This document shows, piece after piece, positions 10,042 through 17,757 of a stretch of 64,000 nt of DNA. Within the stretch, counting starts at the first letter, position 1, and each line of letters starts with the position of its first letter. This stretch comes from Cyclobacterium plantarum. GTDB taxonomy: Bacteria; Bacteroidota; Bacteroidia; Cytophagales; Cyclobacteriaceae. Where the stretch lies: the NCBI RefSeq assembly GCF_011290685.1, contig NZ_JAANYN010000008.1:112107-176106 (forward strand). Reading direction: 5' to 3'. The position numbers and the translations under genes were made by a program. The notes below the pieces were generated by a model, which saw nothing but the letters and a program-made list of their open reading frames with translations, was not told where the DNA came from and searched no databases.

Positions 10042-10755
10042 CTAGAGCCGAGCCTCATAATCGGCCCAAAATTGGATAATTCCCGACCTGGCATCCTTGT
10101 CAATGTTATCCTGATCTTGACTGGCTTTGGCTATGGCACCCGAAATGCCTCCGCCGAACTGTACTTCCATATTAGCGGCATTGACAATCCCATCACACTG
10201 ATGCAGCGAAAAATCAACAATGTCGCCTACCATCAATTTTTTTGAAAAATTGAGCTCATCATACGATTTTTTGATTTCATGGCTGAAAAGTAGATTCGTA
10301 GCGGTATCGAAAACGACAAAGCAGAAGTCTAAGCCTGTTAATTTTGCGTTAGTGATGCTCGCTCCCACAATAGAAGCTACCAGTTTATGATTTTGATCTT
10401 CCTCGCTTACTCCTTGTCCATCAAAAATTCTTCCTTTAAATATCTTGCCCCCAATATATGGAATCGCCAGGCGGTTATTCCCGTTTGCTTTTGCCAAAGC
10501 AAAGCAGGCCGAAATCGCATTTTCTACAGAAAGGAGCGATGGCTCATAATAGGTCTGCGATGGAAAATAGGGCATCATGGTTCCCGTTGCCGCATGAAAA
10601 ATCGAATTTATGTCAGGAGCTAATTTCCCCGCACCGGTCAAAAGTGCCGAACCTCTGGGTAGCAATTCTTTGCTTTTCAGGTCTGCAATTATGGTGGGTG
10701 TTAACGCTGAAATTTCTGCATAGACTTTGTTTTTTGAATTATAAAAAGTACTCAT
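10042..10755 (-). CDS. Macro-domain protein with apparently circularly permuted domain order
   Basis: From the ATG at 10755 the product has 237 residues. Residues about 34-160 look like the C-terminal two-thirds of a macro domain: RGSALLTGAGKL (normally TGEAxxTxGYxL), SIFHAATG (normally YVIHAVGP), an AISACFALAKANG helix, RLAIPYIGGKIFKG (normally SIAFPAISTGVYG) and a closing strand LDFCFVVFD. The motif that normally opens the domain comes last: VGDIVDFSLHQCDGIVNAAN (176-195) followed by GGGISGAIAKAS (201-212). Macro domains bind or hydrolyse ADP-ribose derivatives. The permutation is my reading from motif order. A longer start at 10776 adds MYLNYIL. No operon partner is seen. Confidence 0.75.
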   Translation of the reverse strand: MSTFYNSKNKVYAEISALTPTIIADLKSKELLPRGSALLTGAGKLAPDINSIFHAATGTMMPYFPSQTYYEPSLLSVENAISACFALAKANGNNRLAIPYIGGKIFKGRIFDGQGVSEEDQNHKLVASIVGASITNAKLTGLDFCFVVFDTATNLLFSHEIKKSYDELNFSKKLMVGDIVDFSLHQCDGIVNAANMEVQFGGGISGAIAKASQDQDNIDKDARSGIIQFWADYEARL

Positions 10756-10776
10756 AAGGATGTAGTTTAGGTACAT

Positions 10777-11125
10777 ATAGTGGTAGGAGGTATTTAAAAT
10801 TGGTTCTCAATTCATGATTTCATTACTAACTGCGACATATTTCGACGGACGCTAATTGCTCTTTCGGGTCCTCAATTGGCAGTAATATTTCACACCTTTG
10901 AAAATAAACGTCCCGAATTTACACCAAATATATTTCCCAGTTCCTGGTTTTCCTTCCATCTTTCCCTTCATCCAAGAACCTATTTGGAAATTTAAAATTG
11001 AATTGAAGTAGCATTGAATTGGGATGCATCCCAGGTGAAATTAGTAGGATATTTCAATGTACAACAATAGCCATTATTCGAAATTTATTTCCGTGTAGCG
11101 AATGGGGTAGAGGACCAAAATGATT
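10777..11125. other. Intergenic stretch, nothing recognised
   Basis: About 350 bases between two minus-strand genes. It should contain the promoter of the macro-domain gene. I see no hairpin terminator, no inverted repeat of note and no coding frame. Confidence 0.4.
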
Positions 11126-11572
11126 TTAATCATCTCCCATTTTACTTGAGATCATGGCTGCCAGTTTCCATTGCCCCCTTACCTTACGGAGGTTGCGCAC
11201 CTCATAGGTTTTGTAATTCTGATCACCGGTCTTCATGTTTTGTACATAGACAACAAAGGCCTGGTTACCGGTAACGGAAATGTCAAAGTCGGAGGTTTCC
11301 AGGGAGGCTTGAATGGGATTGGAATTGGTTTGCATATCTTCCTTCATGGTCTTGCTGATCTCCTCCCAACTGTTGGCTCTCATTTCCATATTTGTTACCA
11401 AAAAGGATACTTCCCTGCTGGAATCCCAATGTGATGCCCAGGCATCGTAATCCCGGTTCATGTAAGCTGTTGTTTCGCCTGTCAGAGCTTCTTTGATGGA
11501 GGCATGTTCTGATGATTGGGCATAGAGGATAGTCACCAGAAATATCAGGGCAATCGTGAGCGTGGTTTTCAT
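11126..11572 (-). CDS. Secreted NTF2-like (SnoaL/DUF4440-type) protein
   Basis: From the ATG at 11572 the product has 148 residues with a Sec signal peptide (MKTTLTIALIFLVTILYAQ) and one NTF2-like cone domain. An N-terminal helix carries the typical MNRDYDAWASHW pattern, followed by strands FDISVTGNQAFVVYVQN and a closing strand pair YEVRNLRKVRGQWKLAAM. Family members include enzymes and ligand-binding proteins; no function can be assigned. The frame stays open upstream to 11653, but the signal peptide supports the shorter start. A second secreted NTF2-like protein is at 42745. Confidence 0.75.
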   Translation of the reverse strand: MKTTLTIALIFLVTILYAQSSEHASIKEALTGETTAYMNRDYDAWASHWDSSREVSFLVTNMEMRANSWEEISKTMKEDMQTNSNPIQASLETSDFDISVTGNQAFVVYVQNMKTGDQNYKTYEVRNLRKVRGQWKLAAMISSKMGDD

Positions 11573-11817
11573 AATTATTGGGTTTATTTTGAGTAAAATG
11601 AGATAGATATTGAATAAAACGACAGCGGAGAATCCTTTCCACTTTAAAACCATCCCTAATCAGCGATGATCCGGTTTTACGGGTCATGCGGGAAATAAAT
11701 AGAATATTTATTGTAATAAAAAGGCAGTTGAAACGAATGCTAGGTAAAACTTTCCCTATAGCTGGTTTTTCTTACCCTGTGTAAAATGCAATTGCCTTAA
11801 TTACGACCTGAGTGTGC

Positions 11818-12049
11818 CTATTCCTCCATTTTTTCCAGGTTGCCTATTTTTTCATAAAAGTTGTGGATCAACAAAATCAAAACGCCGAAAGAAATGGCCG
11901 AAACTATCAGTAAATTGTTTAAAATCCCCCCTGTCGAAAAAGAAAGTTTGATAAGGATGCTGTAGTCCTCCCACTGTGTGACGGGTACCTCATGCTCGAT
12001 TTCATCTGAAGAAGATTTCGTTTTCTTTGTACTCCTTTATTTCAAACAT
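11818..12049 (-). pseudogene. Small single-membrane-segment protein, apparently frameshifted
   Basis: An ATG at 12049 opens MFEIKEYKENEIFFR and then stops. The next frame continues SSDEIEHEVPVTQWEDYS, then a membrane segment (NNLLIVSAISFGVLILLIHNF) and a charged tail (YEKIGNLEKMEE) ending at a TAG at 11818. Joined, the two frames make a sensible protein of about 75 residues; apart, the second has no ATG. The junction is near the repeated CTTCTTC at about 12008-12014. It lies divergently upstream of nitric oxide reductase. It could be a true pseudogene, a sequencing error or programmed slippage; no family is recognised. Confidence 0.5.
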
Positions 12050-12071
12050 TTTTACAAAAAAATAAAATTCA

Positions 12072-12127
12072 TATATTTGATTCAAATAAAGGATAAATAT
12101 ATCCTATTACCTTTAAACAAAGGTAAT
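12072..12127 (+). promoter_or_regulatory. Promoter element and three stacked inverted repeats upstream of nitric oxide reductase
   Basis: TATATTTG (12072-12079) fits the Bacteroidota -7 element TAnnTTTG. It overlaps a palindrome ATTTGA-T-TCAAAT (12075-12087) reminiscent of CRP/FNR-type sites. Next comes AGGATA-AATA-TATCCT (12090-12105), then ATTACCTTT (12106-12114) pairing with AAAGGTAAT (12119-12127). All arms are perfect. The start codon is 36 bases further on. The repeats could be operators for a redox or NO-responsive regulator or form hairpins in the leader. No regulator gene is adjacent. Confidence 0.55.
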
Positions 12128-12162
12128 ATGGATTTCATGGGTTACTTCAAACTTTTGTCATT

Positions 12163-14421
12163 ATGAAAACCGAAAAAAAATTATGGATTGTATTTTCTTT
12201 AGTGGTCGGCATTTCTTTTGCCGTGTTGGGGTATTATGGATATGAAATATACCAGGAGGCTCCGCCGATACCGGAGGAAGTGGTGGACGAATCCGGTACG
12301 GTCCTGTTTACAGGGCAGGATATCCGTGATGGGCAGAATGCCTGGCAAAGTATGGGAGGGCAGGAGGTAGGTTCCATTTGGGGACATGGTGCTTACCTTG
12401 CGCCGGACTGGACAGCGGATTGGTTGCACCGGGAAGCTTTGTTCTTTTTGAATGGAATGGCTCGTGAAGAAGGATTTGCCGATTATGAAAGTGCGCCTGA
12501 AGAAGACAAGGCGGCACTCAGAACCAGGTTACAGCAAGAAATCAGAGAGAATACCTATGATGCTGAAGCTGGGACATTGACGATTTCTTCTACCCGTTAC
12601 GAAGCTTTTCAGTTTCTGAGTGACTATTATAAGGGCCTGTTCATGGGCAGCAAGGAATTGGAGGAATTGAGAAATTATTATTCCATTCCCGAGAATGCCA
12701 TTCAGGATCCACAGCGGATGAAGGATATGAATGCCTTTTTTTTCTGGGCAAGTTGGGCCTGTGTCACAGAAAGGCCAGGAGATGATATCAGTTATACGCA
12801 TAATTGGCCATCAGATGAATTGATCGGCAATAAAGCCACGGGTGATTTGTTGCTTTGGACCGGATTCAGTGTGATCATGTTGCTTTTTGGTACTGGATTA
12901 TTGGTTTTCTATTATGCCAAAAACCAAGAGGAAGAAATAGAAGCCCCGCATGAAGACCCTTTGATGAGGCAGAATATTACCCCATCCATGAAAGCAGTGG
13001 AGAAATACTTTTGGGTAGTCAATTTGCTGATATTGGTTCAGGTAGCCATGGGAGTGATAACCGCACATTACGGAGTAGAGGGGAATCTGCTTTATGGCTT
13101 CCCTTTGGCTGAAATACTGCCGTATGCCGCTTCCCGGACCTGGCATGTTCAATTGGCCATTTACTGGATTGCCACGGCATGGTTGGCCACAGGTTTATAT
13201 ATTGCTCCATCCCTTACGGGAAGGGATCCAAAATTTCAAAAGGTTGGTGTCAATTTTCTTTTTGTGGCATTGCTGGTAATCGTGGTGGGCTCCATGGCCG
13301 GTCAGTGGATGGGCATCATGCAAAAAATGGGCTATGTGGAAAATTTCTGGTTTGGTCATCAGGGATACGAATATGTTGGACTTGGTCGGTTTTGGCAGGC
13401 CTTTTTGTTAATCGGTTTGTTTATTTGGTTGACACTGATGATACGGCCCATGATACCCGTTTTTAAAAGCAATACCAATGAAAAGCACTTGCTGACCATG
13501 TTTTTAATTTCCTGCGCTGCAATTGCCTTGTTTTTTGCCGCAGGATTGATGTGGGGAAGACAGACCAACCTGGCCATTGCAGAATATTGGAGATGGTGGG
13601 TTGTCCACCTTTGGGTAGAAGGATTTTTTGAAGTTTTTGCTACAGTGGTAGCAGCCTTCCTGTTTACCAGAATGGGGCTGCTACATATTAAATCAGCGAG
13701 TACAGCAGTGATATTTGCTACAGTCATCTTTTTGGCTGGTGGAATTTTAGGCACTTTTCACCATTTGTATTTTACCGGTACACCAAAATCAGTAATGGCC
13801 CTGGGTGCCACATTTAGTGCTTTGGAAGTCGTACCGCTTTTATTGATTGGTTTTGAGGCCTTTCACAATTACCGCTTGAGCAAATCCACAGAATGGCTCA
13901 AGGACTACAAGTGGCCGATTTACTGCCTGATCTCGGTGGCTTTCTGGAATTTTCTGGGAGCAGGAATCTTTGGTTTTCTGATCAATCCACCAATTGCCCT
14001 ATATTACATGCAGGGATTGAATACCACACCTTTGCATGGGCATACCGCCTTGTTTGGGGTCTACGGGATGTTGGGTATCGGTTTGATGCTCTTTGTTTTG
14101 AGAAGCCTTTACAGAAATCAGGTTTGGAACAACAAATTGATTGGGTTTTCTTTTTGGTCGATCAATATCGGCTTGTTGCTGATGGCCTTTTTGAGTCTGT
14201 TGCCTGTTGGTTTGCTGCAGACGGTAGCCAGTGTCAATGAGGGCATGTGGTATGCCCGCTCAGCTGAGTTTCTCCAGCAGCCGGTCATGAACACCTTGAG
14301 GTGGATGAGGGTAATAGGGGACACCATTTTTGCCATAGGTATCCTTGCTTTGTTTGTGTTTGTTATCCGCCTTTTCTACGACAAGAAAAAAGTGAAGGCA
14401 GGAGAAAAGGTATCCGCTTAA
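12163..14421 (+). CDS. norB: Quinol-dependent nitric oxide reductase (qNOR)
   Basis: The 752-residue protein is a single-chain qNOR: an N-terminal membrane segment, a periplasmic cytochrome-c-like but haem-free domain (GQNAWQSMGGQEVGSIWGHG, residues 57-76), then the haem-copper-oxidase-like core with about 12 membrane helices. Likely metal ligands are His328 (RTWHVQ), His482 (VVHLWVEGFFEV, with Glu486), His533/His534 (TFHHLYFTG) and His626/His628 (PLHGHTALFG). It reduces 2 NO to N2O using quinol at the cytoplasmic membrane. No other denitrification gene is nearby, which suggests NO detoxification. It is monocistronic, ends in a terminator and has an elaborate leader. ATG 12163 begins the first membrane segment. 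Confidence 0.95.
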   Translation: MKTEKKLWIVFSLVVGISFAVLGYYGYEIYQEAPPIPEEVVDESGTVLFTGQDIRDGQNAWQSMGGQEVGSIWGHGAYLAPDWTADWLHREALFFLNGMAREEGFADYESAPEEDKAALRTRLQQEIRENTYDAEAGTLTISSTRYEAFQFLSDYYKGLFMGSKELEELRNYYSIPENAIQDPQRMKDMNAFFFWASWACVTERPGDDISYTHNWPSDELIGNKATGDLLLWTGFSVIMLLFGTGLLVFYYAKNQEEEIEAPHEDPLMRQNITPSMKAVEKYFWVVNLLILVQVAMGVITAHYGVEGNLLYGFPLAEILPYAASRTWHVQLAIYWIATAWLATGLYIAPSLTGRDPKFQKVGVNFLFVALLVIVVGSMAGQWMGIMQKMGYVENFWFGHQGYEYVGLGRFWQAFLLIGLFIWLTLMIRPMIPVFKSNTNEKHLLTMFLISCAAIALFFAAGLMWGRQTNLAIAEYWRWWVVHLWVEGFFEVFATVVAAFLFTRMGLLHIKSASTAVIFATVIFLAGGILGTFHHLYFTGTPKSVMALGATFSALEVVPLLLIGFEAFHNYRLSKSTEWLKDYKWPIYCLISVAFWNFLGAGIFGFLINPPIALYYMQGLNTTPLHGHTALFGVYGMLGIGLMLFVLRSLYRNQVWNNKLIGFSFWSINIGLLLMAFLSLLPVGLLQTVASVNEGMWYARSAEFLQQPVMNTLRWMRVIGDTIFAIGILALFVFVIRLFYDKKKVKAGEKVSA

Positions 14422-14428
14422 AAACATG

Positions 14429-14466
14429 TTCCCATTTGTCACATTAACTGGCAAATGGGAATTTTT
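14429..14466 (+). terminator. Intrinsic terminator of the nitric oxide reductase gene
   Basis: TTCCCATTTG (14429-14438) and CAAATGGGAA (14452-14461) are perfectly complementary over 10 bp and followed by a T-run (TTTTT). It starts 8 bases after the stop codon, so the downstream sensor operon should have its own promoter. Confidence 0.85.
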
Positions 14467-14808
14467 ACTATCTCTATCCTGAAATAAAAATCCTCTTACT
14501 TCCTTACTTTCTTAAATGCCCCTTATTTTTTTATGATTATTTTATCCATTTGAAGAAAATACTTCCGGATTTCTTTAACCCTATATTATTGGACCAATGG
14601 GGAATCAGGTTGTAACTTGCTCTGTTAGAGGTAGAATGAGAAATAAATAATAAGTCCGGATACTTTTGCCAGCTCCTGAGTCTTGTAAAAAGGGCAAAAT
14701 TTTTCTTTTTGTTGAAAGCTGCTCCTGAACGCTCTGTTTAATTGGTATTCGTTTTATTTTTCAGTGAACTCCTTTACATTTACTTTTATAAAAAATGAAT
14801 ATTGGTAT
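14467..14808 (+). promoter_or_regulatory. Intergenic region carrying the promoter of the sensor operon
   Basis: About 340 AT-rich bases between the reductase terminator and the ATG at 14809. The region must contain the operon promoter. I see no exact -33/-7 pair and no inverted repeat comparable to those upstream of the reductase. Confidence 0.35.
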
Positions 14809-15288
14809 ATGGAACAAGTGGAGGAATTTTTTACCAAATTATTACTGGCGGACGATTGGCCGGCCCGTTGGCTGTGCGGGGAATGGACCTCATTTCACGG
14901 ATGGTTATATATCACTAGCGACATTGCCATTTGGTTGGCTTATTTTGTGATTCCGGCCATTATTATCTTTTTTACCCAAAAACGGCATAATCTGCCCTTT
15001 TTGCCGGTTTTTTGGCTTTTCGGAGCGTTTATCATCCTATGTGGAAGTACTCATTTGATTGATGCATTGATGTTTTGGTGGCCTGGTTATCGGCTAAGTG
15101 CCCTGCTTAGGTTATTGACGGCTTTGGTAAGTTTGGCAACTTCCTTTGTGCTCATTAGGGATTTGCCAAAGTTAATAGCAGTGAAACCCAAAGACGAATT
15201 GAAAACCTATCAGTTGGAAAAGCAGCTCATCCAGTATGAAAAGGAAATTCTCGAATTAAAAACCCTTTTGAATAGCAAGAAAGAATAA
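14809..15288 (+). CDS. Stand-alone ethylene-receptor-like membrane sensor domain protein
   Basis: From ATG 14809 the product has 159 residues, three membrane helices and a C-terminal coiled coil (about 128-156). It matches the ethylene-binding domain of plant ETR1: helix 1 ITSDIAIWLAYFVIP corresponds to ETR1 YISDFFIAIAYFSIP, and helix 2 FGAFIILCGSTHLI to FGAFIVLCGATHLI. The copper ligands Cys65 and His69 of ETR1 correspond to Cys78 and His82, and Asp25, Tyr32, Pro36 and Ile62 to Asp38, Tyr45, Pro49 and Ile75. Unlike plant and cyanobacterial receptors it carries no kinase or GAF domain. The stop overlaps the kinase start (TAATG), so it probably senses for the next gene. Copper and ethylene binding are inferred; the real ligand is unknown. 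A GTG at 14764 would add 15 residues. Confidence 0.85.
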   Translation: MEQVEEFFTKLLLADDWPARWLCGEWTSFHGWLYITSDIAIWLAYFVIPAIIIFFTQKRHNLPFLPVFWLFGAFIILCGSTHLIDALMFWWPGYRLSALLRLLTALVSLATSFVLIRDLPKLIAVKPKDELKTYQLEKQLIQYEKEILELKTLLNSKKE

Positions 15289-16445
15289 TGTTTTCAATTC
15301 GCCCACATGGAATGTTTATTCAAACGGCCATTTTGGTTTTCATGGCTTCATTTATTGCTGGTGTAGTGTACCTGATAGACCTGAATACAGATAGCACCGT
15401 TGCAGTAGCCAGTATGTATGCCATTGTTATTTTATACAGTTGGCTTATTCCAGGCAAGTTTGCAAGCGTTTTCACAGCATTCATCTGTTCTATTTTAACT
15501 ATCTCGGCTGTCATTGAAAGCAAAGAAATCGTTGATAACCAAAGTGATCTTTCCAATTTAAATATGGTTATTTCTTTGGTAGTCATTTGGACCTGCTTTA
15601 CTCTCGTATTCATTGCAAGGAGCGGCTTTTTCAGTCTTGAAAGGACCAACGATCAACTATCTGAAAGTTCTTTAGTCTTGTTGGATAAGGTAAAAGAATT
15701 GGACCTTAAGCAGCAGTTGCTATCTGATCATAAAAAGGAACTCGAAAATTTGAATAACGAGTTGCTGGCGAAAAACCGGGAACTTGAGCGTTTCACAAGT
15801 ATAACCAGTCATGATTTGCAAGAGCCCCTTCGAACCATTGGAAATATGACCCATTTGATTTCCAAAAACTATTATGCGAACTTTGACAATCAGGGAAAAA
15901 AAATGTTAGGATATGTGACAACAGCTACCGAAAGAATGTCAGCGCTTATCAAAGGACTGTTGGATTTTAGCAGGTTAGGCAATAAGCGAGATTATGAATT
16001 GGTCGACTGTCAGGATTTGGTAGACACTATTGTACAGGACTTGGATGCAGCGTTGACTGCCAGTAAGGGCAAAGTCATTTTCAACGAGTTACCTCTGGTG
16101 AAAGGTAATCCTTTGGAATTACGCATGTTATTTCAGAACTTGATCTGTAATGGACTCAAATTCTCAAAACCAGCTGTGTTACCAATCATTGAAATAACTG
16201 CCAAAAAGGATAATAGACAGATAAAATTTTGTGTGAAGGACAATGGCATTGGGATTGAGGAGGCAGATTATGATAAAATATTTTTGATTTTCCAACGTTT
16301 GCACAACGTAGAAGAGTTCGAGGGTACTGGCCTGGGCTTGGCCTATTGTCGTAAAATCGTTGAGCTTCACGGTGGTAAAATATGGGTTAAATCAAAAAAA
16401 GAGGAAGGAAGCTCTTTTTATTTTACACTGGCTAAAATTTTATGA
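15288..16445 (+). CDS. Membrane sensor histidine kinase, partner of the ethylene-receptor-like protein
   Basis: The 385-residue protein has about four membrane helices (residues about 10-112) without a large periplasmic loop, a coiled-coil linker (about 118-165), a HisKA domain with the H-box FTSITSHDLQEPLRTIG (phospho-acceptor His175) and a HATPase_c domain with N-box LICNGLKFS, G1 DNGIGIEEADYDKIF and G2 GTGLGLAYC. The H-box and ATPase resemble phytochrome-type kinases. It is translationally coupled to the sensor gene before it and the receiver gene after it (ATGA at 16442-16445). The likely signal path is sensor protein to kinase to the receiver, with no DNA-binding output in the operon. 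Confidence 0.9.
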   Translation: MFSIRPHGMFIQTAILVFMASFIAGVVYLIDLNTDSTVAVASMYAIVILYSWLIPGKFASVFTAFICSILTISAVIESKEIVDNQSDLSNLNMVISLVVIWTCFTLVFIARSGFFSLERTNDQLSESSLVLLDKVKELDLKQQLLSDHKKELENLNNELLAKNRELERFTSITSHDLQEPLRTIGNMTHLISKNYYANFDNQGKKMLGYVTTATERMSALIKGLLDFSRLGNKRDYELVDCQDLVDTIVQDLDAALTASKGKVIFNELPLVKGNPLELRMLFQNLICNGLKFSKPAVLPIIEITAKKDNRQIKFCVKDNGIGIEEADYDKIFLIFQRLHNVEEFEGTGLGLAYCRKIVELHGGKIWVKSKKEEGSSFYFTLAKIL

Positions 16446-16858
16446 GAGAACCAAATAACAAGTTGGATTGTGTCTTGCTCATTGACGATGATGAAGCAAC
16501 AAATTTCTATCATACACTGATTTTGGAAGAGGAATGTGAATGGGTGCATATTCAATCCGTAAATTCGGCCAAAGAAGGGCTTGACTATTTGCTTGGTAAA
16601 GGAGTATATGCCAATTCTCCTCAGCCAGGCATTGTTTTTTTGGATATTAATATGCCGGGTATGGACGGTTGGGAGTTTTTGGAAGCATATGATGAACTAT
16701 CAAAAGATATTCATGATCGAGTCGTAGTGTCCATACTTACCACGAGTTTTAATCCAGGAGACAAAGATAGGGCTGCAACCATTCCTTCAGTAAAAGAATT
16801 TGCAAACAAACCTTTGACACCTGAAGTTTTTTGGAGTTTGGTGGATAAAAATTTTTAA
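16442..16858 (+). CDS. Single-domain response regulator (CheY-like receiver)
   Basis: The 138 residues are one receiver domain: acidic pocket IDDDEAT (Asp15-17), phospho-acceptor Asp68 in FLDINMPGMDGWEF, switch Thr/Ser region SILTTSF, and conserved Lys in EFANKPL. There is no output domain, so it must act by protein contact or pass phosphate on to another protein. The start overlaps the kinase stop by four bases, which argues for stoichiometric co-expression. Receivers of this type often accompany phytochrome-like kinases (Rcp1 type), and LDINMPGMDGWEF fits that group. Confidence 0.9.
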   Translation: MREPNNKLDCVLLIDDDEATNFYHTLILEEECEWVHIQSVNSAKEGLDYLLGKGVYANSPQPGIVFLDINMPGMDGWEFLEAYDELSKDIHDRVVVSILTTSFNPGDKDRAATIPSVKEFANKPLTPEVFWSLVDKNF

Positions 16859-17080
16859 ATCAAACAATTTGGGTATCTATTGATGGATTAATCAGACAAA
16901 AGGCCTACGGATGCAAGAGTTTGGAACTTCGTCGGTACAAATCAATCTAATGCTATACATATTCTATCAATTCAAGCCAAGATTAATTTGATTCTGATTC
17001 GTTGGATTATAACTCCCTGCTATAAAACATATCTATCAGCTACCAATTACCTCTGAAACGAAGAAATCGACGGTAAGTGA

Positions 17081-17114
17081 AACCTCAAATCAACCTTAGG
17101 GCTGATTTGAGGTT
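17081..17114 (-). terminator. Terminator hairpin at the end of the haem operon
   Basis: AACCTCAAATCA (17081-17092) and TGATTTGAGGTT (17103-17114) form a perfect 12-bp stem with a 10-base loop, 12 bases beyond the hmuY stop. It lies between convergent genes and may serve both, though a long T-run is lacking. Confidence 0.7.
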
Positions 17115-17125
17115 CATTAAAAAAA

Positions 17126-17749
17126 TTAAAATTTCATTGAGCCATTAGGCTGAAGCAAAAACCTAAATGTATAATAGGGACTTGGAGAACGCATCGGATC
17201 AACTTCTGCAAGAGGAGGATTGTCCTGGTAATAGGATAGGATTTCCATTTTGGCATACTTGCCTGCATTGGTCCTGATGAGTATCACACGGCCCGGGATC
17301 GGACTAATGACATGGGTGCCGGGGTTGTAATTGTACCAACCGTTTCCGGAACCTGTTGGAATGGCCATTCCATCGGCGCCATCGCTATGGAATGCCACTG
17401 AGGAAGGAACCTCATTCAATTCATCAAAGGCTGCGGTCACCACAGTTCCCTGTGCCGAACCAGGACCACTTGTCCCGCTGTTCACGATAAGTGTCGTTCC
17501 TTTAAAAGCAATGTCCCAATTCCCATCCCGATTGTCTACTTCCTGGTTATTTTCCAGGCTGAAATAGCGGAAAGGTCGCTCCTCCGTAATTTCTCCGGTA
17601 CTCCTGTCGATCACATCATTGGGAGCATAAAGATTCTCTACGGTTTTTGCCTGAGGGTCATTTTCCGGTTCCTCTACTTCGGAACTTTCGCATCCTGCGT
17701 TAAAAGCAAGCAAAAGAATGCCTGCCAAAATTTGATTCCATTTGATCAT
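17126..17749 (-). CDS. hmuY: HmuY-family haem-binding lipoprotein
   Basis: The 207-residue lipoprotein (lipobox NAGC, Cys20) has the HmuY layout: an N-terminal linker rich in acidic residues, then a beta-sandwich beginning WRYFSL-like (RPFRYFSLENNQEV) with NWDIAFKGTTLIVNSGTSG, a strand-rich middle and the terminal YAKMEILSYYQD and YYTFRFLLQPNG motifs. HmuY-type haemophores capture haem at the cell surface and hand it to the TonB-dependent receptor. It is the last gene of the operon, 8 bases after the receptor stop. The haem ligands in Bacteroidota HmuY homologues vary (His or Met), so I do not assign them. Confidence 0.9.
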   Translation of the reverse strand: MIKWNQILAGILLLAFNAGCESSEVEEPENDPQAKTVENLYAPNDVIDRSTGEITEERPFRYFSLENNQEVDNRDGNWDIAFKGTTLIVNSGTSGPGSAQGTVVTAAFDELNEVPSSVAFHSDGADGMAIPTGSGNGWYNYNPGTHVISPIPGRVILIRTNAGKYAKMEILSYYQDNPPLAEVDPMRSPSPYYTFRFLLQPNGSMKF

Positions 17750-17757
17750 TGTAATGA

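Noticed and set aside
12163-14421. Part of a denitrification cluster
   Set aside because: No nitrite or nitrous oxide reductase genes are nearby, and the gene has its own leader and terminator, so detoxification is the simpler reading.
14764-14808. GTG start giving a 15-residue longer sensor protein
   Set aside because: The added residues are not like a signal or helix, and the ATG at 14809 gives an N-terminus of the length seen before helix 1 in related domains.
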